From assembly GCA_047495785.1 (NCBI GenBank), contig JBLDXI010000036.1, forward strand, positions 806,001 through 870,000: a stretch of 64,000 nt of DNA, given 5' to 3'. The notes under the pieces were generated by a model. That model saw nothing but the letters and a program-made list of their open reading frames with translations. It searched no databases and had not been told where the DNA came from. Origin of the DNA: Lepidodermella squamata (taxonomy: Eukaryota > Gastrotricha). The position numbers and the translations under genes were made by a program. Each line of letters opens with the position of its first letter. Position 1 is the stretch's first letter. Shown piece after piece: positions 55,209-64,000 of this stretch.

Positions 55209-57386
55209 GAAGTGAGAATAATTAATGAAAGTGAAAATGAACAATGAACAAATGAGCTGTGGACAATTGATGAGTCGTTTTAAATGCTCGCCCGAAACAT
55301 CTGGGTAAACACTTGACTGGTAGATGGATGATTCATGCGAGATTGAATAGCAACCGCGTGGATAATATAATATGCTTAGGAATGCCAAAACAAATTTGAG
55401 TTAGCTGAGTGCGTTGTCAACTGTCGCAGCTGAACGTTTGGACTTTGGACTTAAAGCGTAAGCCAAAGGACAATGAAATTTTCTCTTTGTGCTTCACCAA
55501 TTTCAGACATTTCCCGCAGGTTAAGGGTTCTTTCAACCTTCCTTCGGAGGGAGTCCCGGAGCTGGGGTGCCGTGACAACCCCGCACACCTATATTTCGCA
55601 CCCTGATTCACGTTTTTAAGCTTTCGAAGAACTATAGAAATTAATATATGAAATTGTGTTGGTGCATGATGAGAAGCAATGAGAAATTATGGTTCCAGGG
55701 ACCTAACATGTTTCCCACAGTGCGGCAATTGAAGAATACGACCAGCTCAGAAAAAGTTTCGCGCTCAAAAAACCATAAAGTCAGAAACACATAGACTGTG
55801 GAAGGAAAAAGCTTCCGAGCTTTTCGAAATACCCGGACGTGGAGAAACCTCAGCATGGAGATTCATTCTGGGTAATTATATCACCACAGTATCGTGATGA
55901 GTATATGATTCGATATCATGAGGAGGCCATCGGGTTCAACTTCGAATTAAACCACGAAGCTAGCGGATGCTACAATTAAAAATTTTCGACCGTTGTTCCT
56001 AACCACAACTCCAAGGTTCGAGAAACCTGTGAGATTAGTGAAGAAATCAACCCGCGGATTTTATTTATTCCATAGTATCCTCCCTCATATCACCGCAGTA
56101 TTTTCACATTTTACAGTCACAGTAGAATCCAAGCCTATCGACGTTTTCGTACCAGGTTGTATAGTTTTCAGTCTAATTGACGCTGGCGAACAGCGTTACG
56201 ACAACAATAGAATTGTATGGTTTTAAGGAAAATTGAATATGTATGAAGCGGATGGTTTACCGAAAAACTCCCTTCACCACCTGGTCAAACACTCAACTTG
56301 GAAATCGATGGTTTTTTCTTGTGTCATTAAACGACAAGCTTGTCAACATTTTTCCAAAAACTCATGACCGAAGTGCTCTCAGCCAAGGCTCAGTGCGAAA
56401 ATGCGTAGACCATATGCATGGGAAATGTCTTTTCGCAATGCATGGAAGTGCCAAGTGCAATTCGACAAAGGTTAACCATAGTTGCTACTGTGTCTGTGGC
56501 TTCTGCTTTATTTCATCAAAGGATCAAGGCTATTTTACCCTATTCAGATTTCGAATTATTTTTCCCTGATTAGGCTTGAAAGTGATTTACTTTTAACACT
56601 ACTGATCGGAGCGAATATAGGCCTTAACTAACGATACTAAGGACAAGGTCATCGTAACCAGGACAATTTTTGGCACTTGTTATGGATAAATCGAGGTAAA
56701 TCGAGGATCCGGGCAGAATTTATGTGTGTCAAGTGCTGAACTTCTAGGCGAAAAACACTAGCTGCATGCGCAGGGTGGCAATAAGAATAGCTGCAAATCT
56801 GTTCTTCCGGTTAGTAGGGATCCTGGATCCTGGACAATATAAATCATCTGCTGAACCCTCAAGCGCATGAACGCTGAATCGGAAATAAGCTGTACCGGGT
56901 GTAGAATTTTCTCTATTCGGCGATAAAAAATATTGCCGAAATAAAAATTATTGTCTTCTGACTACGCCAATCTGTTATGCGTTGGCCATGATGAAATCGG
57001 GCGTCGTTCCATACCAAATGTTGGATGCAATTTCATGCGCTGATTTCTTTCAACATTGCTTATCGCTTTGAAATTTGAAATTATCTTACCCTGATTTTAT
57101 AACACAAAATAAAGCCCTGTTTAATTACTAACAGCCAAGACAGGTAATTTAGTCAAGAATAACGGACGATCATTATTATTTCGACATGAGACTAGCGATA
57201 TCGCCAAGATTTGCCAGGTCAAATTCCCATTTCATATGCGTTGTTGAATTGATACTTATTCAATTTATGTGTTGTTGTTTTGAAGTTAAACTCCGGCACG
57301 AGCCACAAGAGCCAGGTCGGAACGCGTGCTTCCTGCAAATTTTCAAATCTAACCAGACGTTAGTCATTAATCGTTCATTTTTATTT
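55209..57386. other. gene-poor region
   Basis: No supported gene is seen. The ORFs at 55993 and 56243 have no domain, signal peptide or splice context. The left part is the promoter of the repeat-peptide gene. The ORF start at 57186 is upstream of the secreted gene at 57402, with its ATG probably not used. Confidence 0.4.
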
Positions 57387-57401
57387 ATGAATGAAACAGC
57401 A

Positions 57402-60015
57402 ATGAGAAGCTTTATGTTAACAGTTTTACTCATTTTGCCCGCATTTGTTAGCCTGGCATCAGGTCAAGTCTTCAAGCGATGCTTCCAGGTGACCAACAAC
57501 GCGTTCACAACGTGCCGCGATAACAACCCTACCTGCGATCCTATCACCGAGTATCAGGTATTTTTCGACATTTATTATAATTTATTAGGTCTTAATTTTA
57601 GCGGAAAAACATTTTACGAATTTCAATGGGCCCAGGCTTCCGATTTTTCGCCACTAGACCACGCTCAGTGGCAAGCACATCAAATCATCCCTTATTAAAA
57701 CCGCTGCGAAAAGGGGTAGGGTAGTTTATCGGCGTACACTTTTAAGACCTAGTGAAGACGATCAGGTTTTTTGTTACTTTTTCCGTTCTCTTCCCTGAAT
57801 CCCATGATTCTCATTCTAATCAAAGCCAATTTCCAATTGCCAATAATGTACAATGATTTGATATCTGTCTAGAATGAAGTTAAACGGAGACCTAAAACTA
57901 AAATGTCTTCCATTTGGAAAAAAACAGCGAATCGCCGAAAAATCGGCTCGCTTCCCTCGCATTCTAATCCAATTTAATAATTTTTTGTTTTCGTATTTTT
58001 AGCAATCAAAAATTTACAGTAAGTACTCCCCTAACGCAGCGTCAAAGACTTGAGGCTTTTTAAGGTCTGGGAAAGGACGTCTGTGTTTTACGTAACTCGA
58101 TAACGGTGCATGATACAAATATATGGTTTTCAGATTTGGAATCAGTGAAAAAAGTTACACTGGAAACCAATCAGAGAATAATTGTCCTTAATCGATATCT
58201 TGGGTCAGGTTTATACGGGTTAATCGTGCTCTAAATAACTTGGCGAATTTTGCTACTTCGAAGAGCTAAGCGAGAAAATATCTAACAATTGCAAAATCAA
58301 ATTCACGTACCCATTTTTTAGATTTTTTTCTCAGTGGCAGACACTTTCAGGTCGGAGGACTGAATGGGCGTAGAAATACAAGGCATTTATCAATTATTTA
58401 TCAATAATAAATTGTTCATTCATAGTGGGGTCCCTTGTTCCGAGATCTGGCAACGTGTCGATCGGGGGTAAGATACGTGAAATTCGGGCCTTGCTCCTCC
58501 TTCATTAAATTCAAAACATAGAATGCTAAAATGTGCTACAAATATGGCGCCCTAACAACACGGTGCAATCCAGGCCTTGGCAACTGCAAATTGACAGGCG
58601 AGCCAGTTACCGATAGAGAAATTGAGGTAAATTTCCGGTCTTCGCTCAATTTCTATTCCTATGTTTACTATTTTTCAATTCCAGCTTAATTGGTACAGGG
58701 CCAACTTATTAAAAGACAGCTTGGCCGCTTGCAATAATGCGAGATCGAAATTCGAGGTAAAAAAGTTTTTCGCCGATTACTTAGCCTTTTTGTGAATTTG
58801 TGATCTTAGAACCAACCTTTCAAGCGATGCACGGACAACGGAGTGGTGAAAACTTGTGTTCCAGCCAACTACACCTGTCCGGAGAACTGGGTTCGATATA
58901 ATTATTAGCTGTTTAGATCTTACTAACGTTTTCTTTTCATTAGCTCGCTTCAACCGGTCGGCCCTATGCTAATCTCGGCCTCTGCATCTCTGGAACTTCA
59001 CGTGATTTTTTTTCATCTTCCCTTTCACATTGAATCTACCTGTCTCCATAATAGTTCGAGTTCCAGACAGCGAGAAGCCGCACGTTAGGTGCTTCAGCTC
59101 ATCGAACGGGAGCTTCATCGATTGCCGCCTCGAGACAACTGGCTGCCAGGCTGGGGTTGAAACTCGGGAATTTTCCTCTGTTTCGTTCGGCAATAGGGAA
59201 AACTGTCTGAAAGGGGTTCATTTCTTATTCAAATTTCGGCTTCTTCAGCTACTTTTTTCCCACACTAGAGAGCTGTCCAATGTGATACAAGCAAGGGCAA
59301 GCAGTGCTATGGAGTTTATCCGAGTGGAACCCGGGTTTGCAAATCATGTCGACCTGAATTAGTATATTTGCAACAAGTTCGTGATTCTAGATCAAAGTCT
59401 ACGGCAACGCGACGACGTTCAAAGAAAATCACGACGCCTGCAAGCTCGGAGCTACTGTCAACACAAACAATCCGGTATTTGTCATTTTTAAACTATTGGG
59501 CTTTCGGACACGAAAACTGAAGTAAATGTAGAGAGATGAACCATGAACCATTTGATCACGTTCCTTTCAAACATTCCTTGGGCTACCAACTGGCCTAAAT
59601 CTATTATAATTTCTTCTCCGATTGGGCTGGTTCACGCTATTGTTTTCTGTGTTTAGCACAAGCTCTGCACTTATGACCTGATCATGGCAGCTAAATGTGT
59701 TCCAGTAGCTAACGACTGCCCTGCAAACTGGGTAAGTTTCAAAGGTGAAAAATGCGTTTCTTCGGAGTAAATTTTCATCCAGACCACCAATTCAACGTTC
59801 GATTCTGCCGAGCTGTGTGATAAGCGTGAGTCGGTATTACTTTTACTCCAATTCTGAAACTCCACATGTTTTATTAAGAGACCCCTTACGGGCTACCCAT
59901 TGAAACGGTGTACCTACCTCTCATGGACGATGCGAATGACATTAGTGGAAATGGCGTCAATGGAAATGTCACTGGATCATCTTCAATAGACTCTCAGTTT
60001 TATCTACACGGTTAG
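57402..60015 (+). CDS. secreted protein of repeated four-cysteine modules, 11 exons
   Basis: The exons are 57402-57557, 58522-58626, 58685-58756, 58810-58890, 58944-59001, 59067-59215, 59269-59361, 59391-59474, 59657-59731, 59783-59825 and 59879-60015. They fit one frame (350 residues). After a signal peptide (MRSFMLTVLLILPAFVSLASG) a module recurs: a first exon with three spaced cysteines (KRCFQVTNNAFTTCRDNNPTC; CTDNGVVKTCVPANYTCPENW; CTYDLIMAAKCVPVANDCPANW), then a short exon with one more (for example SLAACNNA, NHDACKLGA). About six modules are present; the second has long diverged. The last exon encodes a Gly/Asn/Ser tail. Protease-inhibitor-like use is possible but unproven. The first intron (about 960 bp) is unusually long and may hide a further exon. 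Confidence 0.62.
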
Positions 60016-60347
60016 GGACCGTGCCGAAATAGGCGCATTTTCGGCAGTCGGCGGCAGCAAGTAGCAGCGGATAACAGGCAGCAACAGGCGCGAGTAGTAG
60101 CTCGCATACGACCATAGCGCGCGGCGGCGCGGGGCAGACCCGCGCGCGCGCGTAACCGCCCAGCAGGGTGTGCTCGCAAAACAATGGGACAGTTATGCGT
60201 TCGCGTCGCCTAGTCGTTTCTTAGCATTATTAGAACATGAGCTGATTATTTTAACGTAGCAAGACGAAAAAAGTTAATTTCATTGAATTTTATTGGTAAA
60301 AAACGACCTCATGAACCAACACGAGTTCAATAACAATAATAATAAAA
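60016..60347. other. GC-rich left flank of divergent element
   Basis: This is strikingly GC-rich, with CGCGCGCGCG at about 60142 and repeated GGCAGCA-type words. At its left edge CACGGT-TAGGG-ACCGTG (60007-60023) is a perfect hairpin, followed by a second inverted pair, GCCGAAA...TTTCGGC. It could be the end of a mobile element. Confidence 0.5.
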
Positions 60348-62395
60348 TTACAGACTACTGATGTTTGCAGACAAGACAAATCGATTCAGTGGTGTCGATG
60401 TCATCGGTGGCGGCGCCGGCAAGTTGATAGCATGACTAGGATGAAATGGGCGAGCAATTTGAGCCACCGGCCGCTGGCATGATAACGACGTTGGGGTGGA
60501 CACAGAAGGAGTGACAAGCTGCGCGGGACGTTCATCGACCAAAGCAGACGGGGTGACGAGAGTCACAGGAATTTCGGCGGCCGCCGCCTTTTTCGCCGCT
60601 TGCGCTTCGCCTCGCCGGACTTTGGCCAGCGCCGACTCAACAAATGAAGTAGCACAAAGCGATGATGAATCGTCGGCGCAATAACGCATCGACAAACGGG
60701 TGAGTGCTTCCATCGAAGCGTCGCAGGTCAGCAGTTGTTGCGCGTCCGCCATGCTAAGAAATAGATGAAGAAAAAATTATTAAAAATTTCACTTTTGTTA
60801 AAAAAATTTCATTATTTTTCATAATTCTAAAAAAAATAAAGCAAAAAATACATACTTGTTGTCGACTAATTTTGTCAGGACTTCGAACGCGAAGCTGGTT
60901 GCTTCTTTCTTCCTATCGCCGGCGATCAGTGACAGTTCGACCCGAGACAAGCGCGTGGCACCCAGGGCCACTCTTTCGTTGTTAACCGACAAGGACCGCA
61001 GCGTGTCGTCGTCGAGTTGACGTGCGGCGGGCGCGCCGGCCTTGGCCTGCTTACCGGCGGCGGCTTTTACGCGCAGCATCAGCAGCTTCTTGAGTCGAGC
61101 GCGGACGTGCGGCACGACTTTGTCGAGTTGACTGCGCTGCATAACGTCTTGTGTCACGGTGACGCGAAGACTTTTGAGTTCCGGCAGTTGCAAGAAATTT
61201 TTCAACGAGCTGAAAAATAATAAAAAAAAATTAAAATCGGAACAATTATTTTTGTTTGAATATTTTAAATATCTGGTTATTTAGGAGAGAAAACTCACTC
61301 TTTTTTGCTGGCAGCCAATCGACGGCATATTTCGTAGAACAATTCGGAAGGCGATTGCTTCAGCCCTTTCTCCAAATCATCGATGCTCGATGCTGTGAAA
61401 AAAAAATAATATGAATAAAAAATATAAAACCAAAAATCAAAATAAATTAGAAAAATCCGGAATTTTCCTAGGAATGCTAGATGAAAACAATTCTCACCGG
61501 AGATGAAATAGCCGTCGAGCTGAATGTTTGCTGAGCCAGGGAAGTGAGGAAGAACGGGTGCCGGTTGGGCGCGGCGTTCAGTGAGGCGCTCGGCAGTCAG
61601 CTGCGCTTCCGGCTCGACTTCGTCCTCCCAGTCGTAAACAAATGAACCACCGCCGCGCATTGTTGGTAGCGACGTGGCCGCGCCACTTGAGGCGGTGAAA
61701 ATGCGAGGCTGAGTACTGGCAGAAGACGGCGCTGGGCGAGTCGAAAGACGGCGAGGCGAAGGCGAACTGCTCCTGGCCGCACTTGATGACGACGATGACG
61801 ACGACGACGATGATGACGATGATGACGATGATGATGATGCGGCTGACGAGGACGACGACGACCGCGAGAGAGACGACCGAGAGCGGCGAGACTTGAAATT
61901 TGACGACGGCGAGGCATCGTCAGGTCGAGCGCGCTTCCGACCACGTCCAACCGCCGCCAGTGCCTGACCATCAGAGCTAGTGGTGGCATTGAGAACAGTC
62001 TACAAAAAAATAAAATAAACAATATATGTTATTTTTTTTAATTTAATTAAAAAATTTGGAAAAATAAAAAAACAATAAAACCTTGTGCTAACCTGAGGAA
62101 ATGTACCGCGAAGTTGCAAGAATTCAACAGGAGGCCCGGTTTCGCGATCGTCGATTTTCAGGCCATCGGGCAGATCGAGGTAGAAGTTATTCGCCCAGAA
62201 CAAATCGCGGTCGACAAAGCCGAAGCAGTACTTCTCGCCGCGCTCAATTTTCGCGTGAAATTGAACGGCCGTCGGCTGTGGCTCGACGAGACCGCAGTAA
62301 AAGTAGGTTCGCGGCCCTGGCCGTTTATCGCGAACGCAATCGGCAAAACCAACTGCAGAGAGCGTTTTCGTAGATGGGATAAAAGTTCGTGGCAT
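60348..62395 (-). CDS. unknown Ser-rich protein, five exons
   Basis: Exons 62395-62093, 61999-61498, 61392-61299, 61209-60856 and 60753-60348 join in phases 0, 1, 2 and 2 to give 552 residues. The N-terminal part (MPRTFIPSTKTLSAVGF, then PRTYFYCGLVEPQP) has no recognised fold. Exon 2 has a basic GRGRKRARPDD stretch, likely a nuclear signal, then about 20 serines in a row, Arg/Ser pairs and a short acidic motif (YDWEDEVEPEAQ). Exons 3-4 look helical (LEKGLKQSPSELFYEICRRL). The tail is Pro/Ala-rich. Exons are GC-rich and introns very AT-rich, unlike neighbouring genes. It is divergent to the transposase-like gene at 62631, which may be its partner in one element. Confidence 0.6.
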
Positions 62396-62630
62396 TTTAC
62401 GACTCGAAAGACGAATTTGACTTCAAACTAAAATTTTCTCTGTTTTAAACACCCTGACTTCAAAGCGCGGCCGCCGAACACAGGCACACACCCGCCGTGT
62501 CGAGGATGCAGGTGTGGAACGTTGCGGTTGGGAGCCGATTTCAGAACCGCACCTGTCATTAGCGCACCTGTTGACGGGTCGCTATTTTCGAGGATCCGCA
62601 GTTAAAAAATTAGAATTCTAAAATTCTAAA
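62396..62630. promoter_or_regulatory. shared divergent promoter region
   Basis: The 235-bp gap separates two divergent ATGs, at 62395 (minus) and 62631 (plus). It includes GC-rich segments (GCGGCCGC at 62468) and GAACCGCACCTG. A bidirectional promoter is inferred, but no TATA box is clear. Confidence 0.4.
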
Positions 62631-64000
62631 ATGCCGAGAAAACGCCATCTTTTTGAAGATATTCTCGATTCGCCGCGACACTGCTCGAAAATTGAGCGGT
62701 TGTACGACAATATTCTCGACTCGCCGAAGCCCGCCTCTCGTCCGTCCCTGTTCGCCAATATTCTCGACTCGCCGAAGCCCGCCTCTCGTCCGTCCCTGTT
62801 CGCCAATATTCTCGACTCGCCGAAGCCCGCCGGCGACACGGCCCTGTTCGCCAATATTCTCGACTCACCGAAACCCGCCTCTCGTCCGTCCCTGTTCGCC
62901 AATATTCTCGACTCGTCCAATGGCGAATTTGAAAACTCGCCTTTTCATGGCATTCTAGCAGAGCCGTCGTTTGTTATGTCGCCCTTGTATGAAGATATTC
63001 TAGATAAATACGACTGTGAGGTAATTTATTCAATTCATTTTTTATTGAATTTCTCAGATTCATTTAAAAAATTTCTATGATTTGATTAATTTTTAAAAAT
63101 TATAAAAATGTAATTTAATTTTTTTTAATTTATTTATATTTTAAATTATAATAAATTATATTTTAAATTTATTTAAATTTATTTAAATTTTTGATTAATT
63201 TTCAATTTTTCAATTTAATTTTTTTAGTCATTACACTTCTACCTTTCCGACGACCTATCGCTCGATCCTGTTGAAGTAAACAAGTCGAAATCATTGAAGG
63301 CTGGCCGCCGAGCGATTGAAATTGACCAGCCCGGCATTATCGATTGCATTCTGAATCTTGTTGAGCGCAAGCACGCCATGGTCGCCGCGAATAAGCGTCA
63401 CGGTGATGATGCTGCAGCTGGTGTTACGCTCGATGAATGCGTTGAAGAGTGTCAGCTGAACGGTTTTAAGTGCAGCCGCTCTTCCGTTTATCGACTGTTT
63501 CCGGCTTCTAACAAGAAACACAAGAATTCTGCGAAGACGCATCGCGCTGTCATTGGTTTGAAGTTACGGCCCAAGCGCTGCGATCTGCGAAAAGGCGATG
63601 AAAAACTCGATCATCATCGGAATGCGCGCATGACGTACCTCGACGAGTTGATGCTGCAGTTTCCTGATGACTTCACCTTTTTTAGCTGCGATAACAAAAA
63701 CTCGATCGTCGTTGGTGACACGTGCGTGACCAAGTTGTGCCAAAACAAGTACTACTACTTCGAAGGTGAACAGCCGAATTTGCCCGACCACAACTTTCCG
63801 GCTGATAAACACCTGAAAATTGTCCCCGCCGGCTACGAAAGACGCGAGCAGCCGTACGTGAGCGATTCTGGCCGCGTCAAGTGGCGCAACGCGGAGGTCG
63901 TCGTCGTAAACCGGTGCCGGCTTTTCAACGAGTGCGGCATAGCTGATCACGTGAGTGACCTCGCCACTCATGCCCTGAAAAATTCGCCCCGCGGAGGCGC
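62631..64000 (+). CDS. DDE-transposase-like protein, partial
   Basis: Exon 1 (62631-63020) and exon 2 (from 63228, open to the window end) join in phase 0. The first 130 residues hold a tandem unit, LFANILDSPKPASRPS (four good copies) plus degenerate LYDNILDSP and LYEDILDKY ends. Exon 2 then matches a transposase-like family by its motifs: SRSSVYRLFP, HHRNARMTYLDELML, FTFFSCDNKNSIVVGD, NLPDHNFP and KIVPAGY. I know this order (SR..xYxRLLP...DDKAxVPxG...DHD...PSV) from uncharacterised metazoan transposases, where DDK supplies one catalytic Asp. The C-terminal part is outside the window. The 207-bp intron is AT-rich. Confidence 0.62.
62720..62925 (+). repeat. tandem FANILDSPKPASRPS repeat
   Basis: DNA unit of 48 bp (TTCGCCAATATTCTCGACTC and CCGAAGCCCGCCTCTCGTCC within it). 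Three to four near-perfect copies lie in exon 1 of the transposase-like gene, with degenerate edges. Confidence 0.8.

Noticed and set aside
62618-62920. Minus-strand repeat protein (GESRILANRDGREAGF)
   Set aside because: It is the antisense of the FANILDSPK repeats. The plus strand has a start, a splice site and a transposase-like exon.
1-64000. CRISPR arrays, operons or other bacterial features
   Set aside because: Introns, AATAAA signals and animal domains are present throughout; no arrays of spaced repeats were seen.

Overview
This window looks like nuclear DNA of a small-genome invertebrate animal. Genes are split by short introns (about 40-65 bp, GT...AG with T-rich acceptors, mostly phase 0), carry AATAAA signals, and many begin with signal peptides. 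An NRF-domain acyltransferase, GABA-B-like class C receptors, PAN, Ly6-like, EGF and many small cysteine-rich secreted proteins point to an ecdysozoan-like animal such as a nematode or tardigrade. I cannot assign the phylum from sequence alone. All gene models are by eye; no database or transcript evidence was available.

Layout. 0.5-4 kb: two small secreted proteins and a two-exon 7TM receptor. 4.5-7 kb: an intact class C receptor (minus). 7.2-9.6 kb: an NRF/acyltransferase-3 membrane protein (minus). 9.8-11 kb: two secreted proteins built from CxxxC...CxC modules. 11.5-11.9 kb: a start-less member of a small secreted family. 12.2-14.2 kb: an ankyrin gene with a duplicated exon. 14.6-15 kb: an EGF protein. 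15-18.1 kb: mostly gene-poor, with a Tc1/mariner-type MITE and a fold-back. 18.3-30 kb: an expanded, partly decayed cluster of small secreted proteins (MAKLG/MAKLV family), broken up by a degenerate integrase-type transposon and by a recent 1,842-bp tandem duplication plus an inverted copy. 30.7-31.6 kb: another copy of transposon sequence.

32.3-41.5 kb holds one giant gene. It has an N-terminal SH3BGRL (thioredoxin-fold) domain, about 2,700 residues of acidic disordered sequence, and two SxIP-type motifs near the C terminus. 42-44.3 kb: PAN and Ly6-like secreted proteins. 45-46.3 kb: a receptor pseudogene. 46.4 kb: a small secreted protein. 48.4-50.3 kb: an intronless transposase-like ORF with inverted similar flanks. 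51.3-53.6 kb: a second class C receptor with one frameshift. 54.9-55.2 kb: a repeat-peptide precursor with dibasic sites. 57.4-60 kb: an 11-exon secreted protein of repeated four-cysteine modules. 60-64 kb: a compositionally distinct block with two divergent genes, one a DDE-transposase-like protein that runs off the window.

The most interesting candidates are the repeat-peptide precursor at 55 kb, and the small secreted family whose 3' stem-loop is better conserved than its proteins and whose upstream regions share a 16-bp palindrome. The giant SH3BGRL/SxIP protein and the divergent two-gene element at the right edge also deserve attention.
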